A stretch of 64,000 nt of DNA from Flavobacterium endoglycinae (GTDB lineage Bacteria > Bacteroidota > Bacteroidia > Flavobacteriales > Flavobacteriaceae): NCBI RefSeq assembly GCF_017352115.1, contig NZ_CP071448.1:186001-250000 (forward strand), written 5' to 3'. Shown here one piece after another: positions 40,923 through 49,906 of this stretch; position 1 is the first letter of the stretch, and the number at the start of each line of letters is the position of its first letter. A model generated the notes under the pieces. The model was not told the DNA's origin. It worked only from the letters and a program-made list of their open reading frames with translations, and made no database searches. Position numbers and translations under genes: made by a program.

Positions 40923-42401
40923 ATGAAAGACATTAAAAACATAATCCGATTAACATTTCCGATGCTTTTTACTGTTGTTTTTTTGTTCCAAAGCTGCAGT
41001 GATTTTTTAGAGCAGGAACCTGGCACCCAGATCTCGATAACAGAACAGTTAAAAACAAAAGAAGGATTTCTTCAAGCCATTTACGGTTTGTACTCACATG
41101 TAGAAAGCAATTTACGAACAGAGCGTTTTGCCGTTTATGCTGATTTACAAGGCGGAAATTTAAAATTTACACCATCGTTATTAAGTACAAAAAAAGGCGA
41201 AATTAGCGTTCCATCTGTTATTAGTAATATTTATTCATTTGACGATCAAGCCGAAGAATCTAACTTTAGTTCTTTTTATGCTACAAGTTATGATATTATC
41301 AATCAGACCAATCTGCTTTTGGAATTTGTAGATGCTTTGCCTGATGCTACTGAAGCAGAAAAAAATCTAATCAAAGCCCACGCTTTAACCATTAGAGCCT
41401 ATACACATTTTTTGTTGAGTGAAGTTTACAGCCAAAACTACGGTTATACTGAGGACGCTTCACATCTGGGAATTGTTTACAATACACAATCCATTACAAA
41501 AGGCATTCAATATCCAGCCAGAGAAACCGCTGCCAATACATATGCGTTGATTATCAATGACATCGAAACGGCATTGCCTTTGTATTCCAATACGGAACTT
41601 TTAAACGGGCCTGCCTATTCGTATTTCAACAGCATGAGTACAAAAGCTCTTTTAGCAAGAGTGTATTTGTCTAAAAAAGACTGGCAAAATGCTTACGATA
41701 CTGCAAATGATGTTATTACCAATTCTGGTGTAACACTAACAAATGCTGCTGATTATATTTCGCAATGGGAACAATCGGATCTGCCAATATCTGAAGTTTT
41801 ATTAGAATTCTCGATTCCCAAAAATGCTGCAGGAGATGTAGGAGGCTCACTTTCATCTATATTTGGTTATACGTCTGAAACCAGTTATAACAGTTACGTA
41901 GCTTCCGAAGATTTATTAAATCTATACGAAAGCACCGATTTACGTCGACAGTTATTTCTGCAACAGCCGCTTTCTACTTTAGTGGAAGGCAATCAGGTTA
42001 AAAAAGATTATTATTTTACCAAAAAGTTTCAAGGAAATGCCGGATATACTGCTTTTAGATTAACCGAACAATACTTAATTCGTGCCGAAGCTGCCATAGC
42101 TTTAAATCGTTTGGAAGAAGCAAAAACAGATATCAATACCATTCGTTCTCGTGCCAATGCTACTGCACTTAACAGTACTGATAACTTAAACGAGATTTTA
42201 TTTTTAGAGAGAAGAAAAGAACTTTGTTTTGAAGGACATTTATTCTTCGATATTGCTCGAAACAAAAAAGATGTTACCCGAAATGACGGCTGTATTTCTC
42301 TTAGCTGTGCCATGACTTATCCATCTTTAAAATATGTACTTCCAATACCAAGACGCAACATTAATCTTAATCCAAACCTAAAACAAAATGAATCGTATTA
42401 A
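40923..42401 (+). CDS. SusD/RagB family outer-membrane lipoprotein
   Basis: A 492-residue SusD-like lipoprotein. Lipobox FLFQSC with lipid Cys25, followed by SDFLEQEPGTQIS (the usual SusD start). The TPR-rich core (residues ~45-330: DIINQTNLLLEFVDALPDAT, ALTIRAYTHFLLSEVYSQNYGY, ALLARVYLSKKDWQNAYDTAN) and the C-terminal closing block RLTEQYLIRAEAAIALNRLEEAKTDINTIRSRAN (~365-400), then ILFLERRKELCFEGHLFFDIAR (~415-440), are canonical. It caps the SusC barrel as substrate-binding lid. Start ATG 40923 is 4 nt after the SusC stop. The next gene overlaps by 14 nt. Substrate unknown. Confidence 0.95.
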   Translation: MKDIKNIIRLTFPMLFTVVFLFQSCSDFLEQEPGTQISITEQLKTKEGFLQAIYGLYSHVESNLRTERFAVYADLQGGNLKFTPSLLSTKKGEISVPSVISNIYSFDDQAEESNFSSFYATSYDIINQTNLLLEFVDALPDATEAEKNLIKAHALTIRAYTHFLLSEVYSQNYGYTEDASHLGIVYNTQSITKGIQYPARETAANTYALIINDIETALPLYSNTELLNGPAYSYFNSMSTKALLARVYLSKKDWQNAYDTANDVITNSGVTLTNAADYISQWEQSDLPISEVLLEFSIPKNAAGDVGGSLSSIFGYTSETSYNSYVASEDLLNLYESTDLRRQLFLQQPLSTLVEGNQVKKDYYFTKKFQGNAGYTAFRLTEQYLIRAEAAIALNRLEEAKTDINTIRSRANATALNSTDNLNEILFLERRKELCFEGHLFFDIARNKKDVTRNDGCISLSCAMTYPSLKYVLPIPRRNINLNPNLKQNESY

Positions 42402-43857
42402 AATTTTATCTCTTTTAGTGGCTGCTGCAGCTTTGTTAAGCTCTTGTTCAAAGGATGATTACAGATTAGATTCTACCGTTGATCCTTTTGTGAGATTCAA
42501 TTTCTTAACCACATCAGCAGGAGTTCCATTAGAATATCCGGCTGTAAGTACTTCAACTGTTCCATTGAGTAGTTATGAAAATAAATCTGTAAAGACTTTA
42601 AAAATTCCGGTTGCGTTAACGCATACCAATTTAAAATCGGCTGTGAGTGCGAGTTTTAGCGCAGTATCATCTTCAAATGATAATGAAAGTTTTACCGTAA
42701 ATCCAGTTAACGAATTAGTGTTTCAAGGAACTAAATTAACCGATACTATTTTTGTTTCTTTTAATAAACGATGGACAGAAAATCAAAGTATTACTTTAAA
42801 ACTCGAAACCATTTCTGATCCAAATATTCACATTGGAAATCTAAATACAACCTATCCAAACAATAGTTTTAAAATAGATTTAGGAACTATCGCCACTAAT
42901 TACACTTTTCCAGTAAACCGAATCGTAATTAAAGGTGAAGCTGGAGAAACGGTTGATTTTAAAGTTAATTTCCCAAACGGTTTTTTCCCATCTGAAATTG
43001 ATAATCTTGAAATATTCAAGTTTCTGGACGGATTCAATTATTCTTTAAGCCACGATCCTTATGGCGATAACAGAAGTTCTATTACCTATCATTTAACTCT
43101 TTTAGAAAGCATTCAAAATGATGATGTCTATTACGAATCTTCCATTTCACTAGTTAATACAGGAAATTATACCGCTACAGGAAACACCATCCTTCAGATT
43201 GTGAAACCTATTAAATCAACACGTGATGTAAATGCAAATCCAGCTTCTAAATTTTATGATTTAAGCAATCAGTTTTATTTAACGTATGGCGAAACTTGGT
43301 TTGACAAAAGCGGTACCTGCGCTTGGCAGGCATACAATGCTTTTACATTTCCGGTGGTAGTCACAAAAGATCACGAAAATGCCATTTTGTACAGCGATAA
43401 AGGCACTACAAATCCAAATGATGATGTTTATCACGATGCCTTCAGAATTGGGTTTAATGTGGCTTCTGGAACCAATACAACAAATTCATTCAACTTAAAA
43501 AGATGGTTTTCTAACGAAAGTACAACAGCAGCAAACTCTCCAGGATTCAATATTACATCGGCATTAGAATTTTTCCCAGCAAACGGAAACAGCAAAACCG
43601 AAGGAAATGTATTAGTTATTCCACAGTATATAACCATTACAGGAACCAACAAAAACAGTCACAGCATTGCGATATCAGGTTCGGGAACTTACAAAGAAAT
43701 CAGTTCAGGATTATTTGAAATTACCTTTGAATTAAAACTGATGAATGAAGAACTTTTTGGCGGAACCGTAACCGCACAATACAGAATGTATAACAACAAA
43801 ACCTATCCAAAACCAGCCGCTTTAAGCATTGAATGTCCTAAAGAAGTTGCACTTTAA
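42388..43857 (+). CDS. Surface lipoprotein of a SusCD operon, unknown function
   Basis: A 489-residue lipoprotein with signal peptide and lipid Cys20 (LLSSCSKDD). The N-terminal ~150 residues (VRFNFLTTSAGVPLEYPAV, VKTLKIPVALTHTNLKSAV, ESFTVNPVNELVFQGT) look like the beta domains in DUF4843-type lipoproteins that follow SusD. The C-terminal half (from ~215) is a second beta-rich part without motif that I recognise. It overlaps susD by 14 nt (coupled translation), so it is part of the same operon. It is likely surface exposed and may bind the same ligand. It is followed by an inverted repeat and a di-haem peroxidase gene. Confidence 0.78.
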   Translation: MNRIKILSLLVAAAALLSSCSKDDYRLDSTVDPFVRFNFLTTSAGVPLEYPAVSTSTVPLSSYENKSVKTLKIPVALTHTNLKSAVSASFSAVSSSNDNESFTVNPVNELVFQGTKLTDTIFVSFNKRWTENQSITLKLETISDPNIHIGNLNTTYPNNSFKIDLGTIATNYTFPVNRIVIKGEAGETVDFKVNFPNGFFPSEIDNLEIFKFLDGFNYSLSHDPYGDNRSSITYHLTLLESIQNDDVYYESSISLVNTGNYTATGNTILQIVKPIKSTRDVNANPASKFYDLSNQFYLTYGETWFDKSGTCAWQAYNAFTFPVVVTKDHENAILYSDKGTTNPNDDVYHDAFRIGFNVASGTNTTNSFNLKRWFSNESTTAANSPGFNITSALEFFPANGNSKTEGNVLVIPQYITITGTNKNSHSIAISGSGTYKEISSGLFEITFELKLMNEELFGGTVTAQYRMYNNKTYPKPAALSIECPKEVAL

Positions 43858-43861
43858 AAAA

Positions 43862-43923
43862 GTTTCAAGTTTCAGGTTTCAGGTTTCACGTCTCGCAATA
43901 ACTTGAAACCTGAAACTTGAAAC
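43862..43923. repeat. GTTTCAAGTTTCAGGTTTCA inverted repeat
   Basis: Perfect 20-bp arms 43862-43881 and 43904-43923, loop 22 nt. Lies between the lipoprotein and the peroxidase gene, where it could attenuate transcription or be an inserted repeat. Confidence 0.75.
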
Positions 43924-43972
43924 GTAAAATCTGAAACATCAATAAAAACCAAAAACGTAAAACACAAAAAAA

Positions 43973-45115
43973 TTGAAAAAACTAATCTTCCCTATTCTTT
44001 TCCTGCTAAGCTTAACGGCTTATAAAAGTGTGGAAAATCCTGATTACATCGATATTCAGGAATTACGAAAATTGTATTCAAGCGGAGATACATCGAAATG
44101 GCCGGCGGCACAATTACATGAAAACATCGATAAATCGAAATTTGAAGATATCGGCGTACTACCTGCTGTTCCGTATCCTGCATATAACCCGTATTCGAAG
44201 GAAAAAGAAAGTCTGGGAAAGATTTTGTTCTTTGACCCGAGATTATCACAAAGCGGACAAATTGCCTGTGCATCCTGTCATAATCCAGAATTGGGATGGA
44301 CGGATAATTTAACCCGTTCTTTTGGCCACGACCGTCAAACCGGAAAACGCAATTCGATGACGATTTTAAACTCGGCATATGCCACTTCTCTATTTTGGGA
44401 TGGACGTGCCAAAAGTTTAGAAGATCAGGCGCAATTTCCAGTTCAGGATCCGTTAGAAATGAATGAAAAACTGACAATTGCAGTTGATAGAATTGCTAAA
44501 ATCAAAGGCTATAATTCGTTATTTACAGATGCTTTTGGAGATAAAAAGGTGACTTTAGAGCGTATTCAATATGCCATTGCCACTTTCGAAAGATCGATTA
44601 ATAGCCCGAAAAGCAAATTTGACCAATTTGTAAGCGGAAAATCAGATATCTATACAGATCAGCAGGTAAAAGGCCTTCATTTGTTTAGAACAAAAGCGCA
44701 ATGCATCAACTGCCATAATACGCCTTATTTCAGCGATAATAAGTTTCATAATGATGGCCAGACTTTATTCGGAACTAAAAATGAAGATTTCGGACGTTAT
44801 AATGTAACCAAAGACGTAAAAGATATTGGCAAATTTAGAACGCCAACAATCCGCGAAGTGGTAAATACAAAACCGTGGATGCATCACGGACATTTTCCAA
44901 CTTTATTGGATGTTGTTGAATTCTACAATTTAGGAAATCCATCTCCTGTACAAAAGAGATATCTAGGAACAGCAAGAGACACCTTAATTCCCAAAGCAGA
45001 TCCAATGCTAAGAAAACTAGACTTAAACAAAGAAGAAATTAGTGATTTGCTGGCTTTTATCGAAACATTAAGCACACCAACCCGAAGAATTATAATTCCT
45101 GAAATGCCCAAATAA
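43973..45115 (+). CDS. Di-haem cytochrome c peroxidase / MauG-like protein
   Basis: A 380-residue exported di-haem protein. The TTG start at 43973 directly begins a signal peptide (KKLIFPILFLLSLTAY) and no upstream ATG is in frame. Haem-binding motifs CASCH (99-103) and CINCH (244-248) are visible, with the CcpA/MauG marks LGKILFFDPRLSQSGQIAC (~81-99), WTDNLTRSFG (~109-118), FWDGRAKSLEDQA (~141-153) and KFRTPTIREV-type block. It would reduce H2O2 with electrons from a small cytochrome, or oxidise a partner protein like MauG. Placing it behind SusC/SusD and a lipoprotein, 115 nt downstream, suggests shared regulation. No lipid-attachment Cys. Confidence 0.92.
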   Translation: MKKLIFPILFLLSLTAYKSVENPDYIDIQELRKLYSSGDTSKWPAAQLHENIDKSKFEDIGVLPAVPYPAYNPYSKEKESLGKILFFDPRLSQSGQIACASCHNPELGWTDNLTRSFGHDRQTGKRNSMTILNSAYATSLFWDGRAKSLEDQAQFPVQDPLEMNEKLTIAVDRIAKIKGYNSLFTDAFGDKKVTLERIQYAIATFERSINSPKSKFDQFVSGKSDIYTDQQVKGLHLFRTKAQCINCHNTPYFSDNKFHNDGQTLFGTKNEDFGRYNVTKDVKDIGKFRTPTIREVVNTKPWMHHGHFPTLLDVVEFYNLGNPSPVQKRYLGTARDTLIPKADPMLRKLDLNKEEISDLLAFIETLSTPTRRIIIPEMPK

Positions 45116-45159
45116 TTTAGTTGATGATTTGCATTTGCCCCAAAATCTGCAAATTTATT

Positions 45160-45192
45160 AAGCCCATTTCTTGTTGTGAAACGGGCTTTTTT
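45160..45192 (+). terminator. Intrinsic terminator after the peroxidase gene
   Basis: AAGCCCATTTC (45160-45170) and GAAACGGGCTT (45178-45187, one bulge), followed by a T-run to 45192. The rest of 45193-45385 shows nothing else. Confidence 0.65.
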
Positions 45193-45385
45193 GTTTAGAA
45201 ATAAAATCAACAATTTGCAATTTGATCTCAATTTGTAAATTATAATCTGAAAAGATTTTTCGATAATCTTGCAACAAATACGGTTTGTTTTTTCATAGCT
45301 TTATTACATAATTTAAGACACCGTTTAATGCTAATCAATAATTATTTACTATTCTTTTATTGATACATAAAATACCGCTGTAAGC

Positions 45386-45414
45386 TTTGGTATTACTGGC
45401 ATTTAGTACATTTG
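45386..45414 (+). promoter_or_regulatory. Promoter of the VOC gene with both -33 and -7 boxes
   Basis: TTTG (45386-45389), 17-nt spacer, TACATTTG (45407-45414). Both match Bacteroidota promoter elements. It fixes the start at ATG 45459 and removes the TTG at 45387. Confidence 0.65.
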
Positions 45415-45458
45415 TCTATCACTCAAAAGAAGCCTCTTCTTTTACAAAATTTATAGTT

Positions 45459-46109
45459 ATGAGAATAGATCAGATAGAAATCAAAACAAACGATATTCAA
45501 AAAACAAAAGCTTTTTATCAAAACCTTTTTGGACTTTTCATTCTAGAAAATGATCAAAAATCGATAACGTTTCAGGCCGGAACTTCTATTTTAAAATTTG
45601 TTGAAGATCCTGGCTTTAATTCTATATATCATTTTGCTTTTAATATTCCTGCGAATCAGCTTGAAGAAGCCATTCAGTGGTGCCAAGATAAAGTTGATTT
45701 AATTGTTTTAGAAGATGAAAGTGTTGTAACTCATTTTGAAAACTGGAACGCGCATTCGATTTATTTTTACGATCACAATGGAAATTTACTGGAATTCATC
45801 GCCCGACATGATCTTAATAACGAACAAGTTGGCGAATTCAACTCTGCTTCCATTTTAAACATAAGCGAAATTGGTATTGTAACCGAAAACCCTCTGGAAC
45901 TGGGAAATCAATTAATCGAAGAACACGGATTACATTTCTTTTCTCAAAATACAAATACAGAAAAATTTGCCGCTATTGGCGATCATCACGGTCTATTAAT
46001 TTTAGTACAACCAACTCGAAATTGGTATCCAACACAAATTCCCTCAGAAAGCAATCCAACCGAAATTACATTAGAGAATGATGAAAATATAATTAATCTT
46101 AAATTTTAA
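45459..46109 (+). CDS. VOC family (glyoxalase/bleomycin-resistance-like) protein
   Basis: A 216-residue protein with a VOC domain at ~1-125: MRIDQIEIKTNDIQKTKAFYQNLFG (residues 1-25), FQAGTSILKFVED, VTHFENWNAHSIYFYDHNGNLLEFIARH (~90-117; D-H-N-G-N-L-L-E-F carries the metal Glu). A second, less conserved half (~130-215: ISEIGIVTENPLELGNQLI) appears to repeat the fold, so the protein could be a two-module monomer or one VOC with a tail. Substrate unknown; candidates are thiol-transfer or dioxygenase-type reactions. Monocistronic. Confidence 0.85.
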   Translation: MRIDQIEIKTNDIQKTKAFYQNLFGLFILENDQKSITFQAGTSILKFVEDPGFNSIYHFAFNIPANQLEEAIQWCQDKVDLIVLEDESVVTHFENWNAHSIYFYDHNGNLLEFIARHDLNNEQVGEFNSASILNISEIGIVTENPLELGNQLIEEHGLHFFSQNTNTEKFAAIGDHHGLLILVQPTRNWYPTQIPSESNPTEITLENDENIINLKF

Positions 46110-46186
46110 TATTCAAATGCAATATATTTACCAAGTGTTTCAGATTTAATAAAATATCATAAAGTAAATAAATCAAAGAGTTTTGA

Positions 46187-47776
46187 ATGAAGAAATTATT
46201 TAAACAAATCATTTTATTGCTGATTTTCACAAGCAATTTTGCAAACGCACAATTACAAGATTTGATTTTACAAAAGATAATTGATAATAAACTTATTGAG
46301 CCAAAACAAATACAAGATTTTGAAAAAAGTCAAAATCGACTACAAACAAAAAACACCACTTCATATTTGTATGGATTATTTCAATGCGAATATAAAAGTA
46401 CAACCGGAAATTTCTTTTCTGAAATAGGATCAAACGATATTTTTGATTCACAAAAACTAACTGAAGAACAACAAAAAAAAGAAAACGAAAATCTTACTGA
46501 TTATCTTTTAAAACTTAAAAAATGTGAGCTTCTTACAGAAAAACAGAAGCAGTATTTTCAGCAGAAAATAAACGATAATTCGTATAGTTACAAACTTCAA
46601 TTTATCAGTGACATTACCTTTAAGGCTTTCAAAGCCGATTATATGGCTCCACATAAACTTAAAGAGTTTGCAGATCATCTTAAGGAATATAGAATAGTAG
46701 ACACCAAATATCAAGATCTTATTACTGCGATAGATGAGGAAAAAATAAAGGAACCTATTGATTTTCTTCTTTACTGCGAAAAAGCTACAATTATTGATCC
46801 TAACAATTATTCCAATAAACCCGAAGAATATTTAGAAGCAATTCATAAACAAACGGCTTCATTATTACCAGAATTGGCTTATACCGATTTTGAATTTAAA
46901 ATCATATCAGATGATGAAATGTCTTCTGGAGATAGCAATTTTTTAAATTTTATAGTTTCTATCCGATCTAATGGAAAAGTTTATAAGCAAAAAAGTTTTT
47001 ATAAATACAATAAATTATCTGAAAACGATTTTTTTGAAAATAAAATAGATTATCAAAAGTATTATCAGATATTCAATAAAATTCTTAATGACTTAAATTT
47101 TGCCTACAGACTTCATGTAGTTCCTGTATACAATGAAAACAAAACGAATCAAATTTTTGGAATAATGGCTTTAGATAAGGAACAAGGAAAAATTCTGTCT
47201 GAACGAATTTCTTATATTATGCCTTATTCGGAAGATTTTAAAAACAAACCAACAAGTCAAGAAATTGAAAATGCACTTGAAGAGTTTACTAAAAATGGTT
47301 TATTTTCAAACTTAACAGCTGATGAAATTGAGCGAGGAAAAGAAGTTGTTGCAGAAATGGATATTCAGGAAAATAGTGAAATTGTTTCTGCTTTTCCAAA
47401 TTTAATTTATTCGTTTGATACAGAACTTGGAAACTTAGAAGATCCATACGCAGAATTAGTGAAAGAATTTGCAAAAATCTCTGATAATGAATTCAATCCT
47501 TCTGATATTTCTAACCAATTTGACTTTCCAAAAAAGAAAAAAACAACTTTAAAATTTAAACTGGGAAACAAATCTTATTCTAAAACTTTAAAAATAGATA
47601 ACGATTGGATTGATTTTAATTTTTTTGATTTCATAAAATCTGTTGTAAATGAAAACAACTTAAAAGGTCAATTTTATAAAATTTATACAGGAGATCAAAT
47701 TGCTAAAATTGTATATCTCACCAAAAATCAATATAATTATTTCAGAGCAAATAAACTTCTTTTATTTACAGATTGA
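46187..47776 (+). CDS. Hypothetical exported protein, AT-rich
   Basis: A 529-residue protein with a signal peptide (QIILLLIFTSNFANA, cleavage near residue 21). Highly charged and Asn/Lys/Glu-rich with repeated alpha-helical segments; no catalytic motif or known domain that I can recognise. It lacks a T9SS sorting domain, so it is probably periplasmic. Motif-like stretches at ~225-260 (LPELAYTDFEFKIISDDEM) and ~300-330 (LHVVPVYNENKTNQIFGIMAL) could be a repeated fold. Local A/T content is higher than in the neighbours and codon use is A-ended, consistent with a recent acquisition or fast evolution. It is convergent with the metal P-type ATPase gene. Confidence 0.72.
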   Translation: MKKLFKQIILLLIFTSNFANAQLQDLILQKIIDNKLIEPKQIQDFEKSQNRLQTKNTTSYLYGLFQCEYKSTTGNFFSEIGSNDIFDSQKLTEEQQKKENENLTDYLLKLKKCELLTEKQKQYFQQKINDNSYSYKLQFISDITFKAFKADYMAPHKLKEFADHLKEYRIVDTKYQDLITAIDEEKIKEPIDFLLYCEKATIIDPNNYSNKPEEYLEAIHKQTASLLPELAYTDFEFKIISDDEMSSGDSNFLNFIVSIRSNGKVYKQKSFYKYNKLSENDFFENKIDYQKYYQIFNKILNDLNFAYRLHVVPVYNENKTNQIFGIMALDKEQGKILSERISYIMPYSEDFKNKPTSQEIENALEEFTKNGLFSNLTADEIERGKEVVAEMDIQENSEIVSAFPNLIYSFDTELGNLEDPYAELVKEFAKISDNEFNPSDISNQFDFPKKKKTTLKFKLGNKSYSKTLKIDNDWIDFNFFDFIKSVVNENNLKGQFYKIYTGDQIAKIVYLTKNQYNYFRANKLLLFTD

Positions 47777-47804
47777 GTAGAAGAAGATTTAATTTCCTTC
47801 TGCT
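47776..47804. terminator. Weak hairpin between convergent genes
   Basis: AGTAGAAG (47776-47783) can pair with CTTCTGCT (47797-47804) with a G-T wobble. It starts at the last base of the orphan gene's stop codon. Weak evidence. Confidence 0.35.
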
Positions 47805-47815
47805 AAAAATTTGCA

Positions 47816-49816
47816 TTAAAACTTCATTCTCTGAATCCTTACCGCATTCAAAATTGCTAACAGCGCTACACCGACATCTGCAAAAACAGCTTCCCACATA
47901 GTCGCGAGCCCACCTGCTCCAAGAATTAAAACAAAGGCTTTTACAACAAAAGCCAATATAATATTCTGCCAGACAATCTTTTTCGTTTGTTTTCCAATGT
48001 TGATTGCCATTGCAATTTTGCTTGGTTTGTCATCTTGAATTACAATATCGGCGGTTTCGATTGCGGCATCGCTTCCTAAACCTCCCATTGCAATTCCAAC
48101 CGTACTCAACGCAATTACAGGCGCATCGTTTACACCATCGCCCACGAATGCAATTGTTTCGTTTTTGGCTTTAATTTCGTTGACTTTATTCACTTTATCT
48201 TCTGGAAGCAGATCTCCAAAAGCTTTTGTAATTCCGAGTTTATCAGCTACAAACTGAACCACATTCGATTTATCACCGCTGAGCATCGTCAGTTTTACAC
48301 CTAAAGAATTTAGTTTAGAAACGGTTTCTTTAGCATCTTCTTTAATTTCATCGGCAATTGTTAAATAGCCCGCAAATTTACCTTCGTAAGCAATGGTAAT
48401 TGTGGTGTAAACGATAGTCGATGGGTCAATATCATACGAAATATTGAATTTATCGAGAAGTTTAAAATTACCAACATACAATTCTTTTCCGTTGTAAGAG
48501 GCTTTTAATCCGTGTCCCGAAATTTCTTCAATATCTTTCAATTCAACCGAAGAATCGATTGGTCCGACATGATTATGAATCGCTGTTGCCACTGGATGCG
48601 TGCTTCGACTTTCTAAAGCGTTAACCAGTTTTAAGATTTCGCCTTTATCAAAATCAGATTTTATTATGACTTCCTGAACTTTAAAAACGCCTTCTGTCAT
48701 AGTTCCAGTTTTGTCAACCACTACATTTTGGATTGTCGAAATACTATCTAAAAAATTACTTCCTTTAAATAAAATTCCGTTTTTACTTGCAGCGCCAATT
48801 CCTCCAAAATACCCCAGCGGAATACTGATAACCAATGCACAAGGACAAGAAATAACTAAGAAAACCAATGCTCTATATAACCAGTCGCTAAAAACGTAAT
48901 TGTCCACGAAAAGCATCGGAACTAAGCAAATTGCAATTGCCAAGTACACTACTATTGGTGTATAGATTTTAGCAAATTTTCGAATGAACAATTCTGCTGG
49001 CGCTTTTTTGGTTGTAGCGTTTTGTACCAATTCCAGAATTTTAGACAATTTACTATCGTTGTAAGCGGTTGTCACTTTTACTTCGGTAATTGTATTTCCG
49101 TTGATCATTCCTGCCAGAACGGTTTCACCTTTCTTTTTAGTATCAGGTTTACTTTCTCCTGTTAAAGCTGCAGTATTAAAGGAAGCCGAATCCGATAATA
49201 ATTCACCGTCTAAACCTAACTTTTCCCCTGCTTTTAGCTGAATAATCGCTCCAATCTGGACATCTCTGGCCTTGATTTTTACTGCAACATTGTTTTCTAA
49301 AACATGAACCTCATCAGGACGTTGATCCAAAAGACTTTTAATGCTTGATTTTGCTCGGTTAACCGCCATTCCCTGAAAGGTTTCTCCAATGGTATAAAAC
49401 AACATAACCGCAACACCTTCTGGATATTCACCAATGGCAAAAGCTCCAATTGTCGCAATACACATGAGGAAAAATTCCGAGAAAATATCTCCTTTCACAA
49501 TACTTTCGTACGCTTCACGAAGAACTGGAAGCCCAACGGGAAGATACGCAATCGCATACCACACAATTCTAACATATACTGTAAACCAATCCTGCGGAAT
49601 ATAGTTATCAAAACCAATTCCGATTATCAGTAAAACAAAAGATATAATCGATGGCAGAAACAGTTTAAAAAGCCCTCCTTCTGCATTGTGTTCGTGGTCG
49701 TGTCCTCCGTGATCGTGTCCATCATTATCAGAATGTGCAGGTTCGTCATGAGAGCAGCAACAGGTAGGTTTGGCTTTACTTTTTGTGTTTTTTACTTCTT
49801 TATCTTGATGTATCAT
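47816..49816 (-). CDS. Heavy-metal PIB-type ATPase (Zn/Cd/Co-type)
   Basis: A 666-residue P-type ATPase. The N-terminus carries a metal-binding tail instead of an HMA domain: CCCSHDEPAHSDND then HGGHDHEHN (residues ~19-44, His/Asp-rich). Domain order: TM1-4, TGES loop (TGESKPD, ~220), CPC motif in ISCPCALV (C324-P-C326), phosphorylation DKTGT (D368), GDGVNDAP hinge (~560), and TM7-8 with a conserved Lys (FVVKAFVLILG) and Asp (FADVGVALLAI). The Lys and Asp of TM7-8 are typical for the Zn2+/Cd2+/Pb2+ group. It expels Zn or Cd across the inner membrane. Start ATG 49816 is preferred over an in-frame TTG at 49828. It is in the same orientation as the RND genes, 400 nt downstream of CzcB. Confidence 0.93.
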   Translation of the reverse strand: MIHQDKEVKNTKSKAKPTCCCSHDEPAHSDNDGHDHGGHDHEHNAEGGLFKLFLPSIISFVLLIIGIGFDNYIPQDWFTVYVRIVWYAIAYLPVGLPVLREAYESIVKGDIFSEFFLMCIATIGAFAIGEYPEGVAVMLFYTIGETFQGMAVNRAKSSIKSLLDQRPDEVHVLENNVAVKIKARDVQIGAIIQLKAGEKLGLDGELLSDSASFNTAALTGESKPDTKKKGETVLAGMINGNTITEVKVTTAYNDSKLSKILELVQNATTKKAPAELFIRKFAKIYTPIVVYLAIAICLVPMLFVDNYVFSDWLYRALVFLVISCPCALVISIPLGYFGGIGAASKNGILFKGSNFLDSISTIQNVVVDKTGTMTEGVFKVQEVIIKSDFDKGEILKLVNALESRSTHPVATAIHNHVGPIDSSVELKDIEEISGHGLKASYNGKELYVGNFKLLDKFNISYDIDPSTIVYTTITIAYEGKFAGYLTIADEIKEDAKETVSKLNSLGVKLTMLSGDKSNVVQFVADKLGITKAFGDLLPEDKVNKVNEIKAKNETIAFVGDGVNDAPVIALSTVGIAMGGLGSDAAIETADIVIQDDKPSKIAMAINIGKQTKKIVWQNIILAFVVKAFVLILGAGGLATMWEAVFADVGVALLAILNAVRIQRMKF

Positions 49817-49906
49817 TTTGAATTTCAAGTTTAAAATTTCAGGTTTAAAGTCTCTGAAACTTCATTAAAAATTATGTCCTAAATTTAATCAATTTCTGTC
49901 GATTTT

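Noticed and set aside
43992..44477. 161-codon minus-strand frame
   Set aside because: Fully inside the cytochrome c peroxidase gene on the other strand, whose haem motifs are clear; a shadow frame.
45387..45458. Extension of the VOC gene to the upstream TTG
   Set aside because: The TTG is the -33 promoter element; the ATG at 45459 begins the conserved VOC domain.
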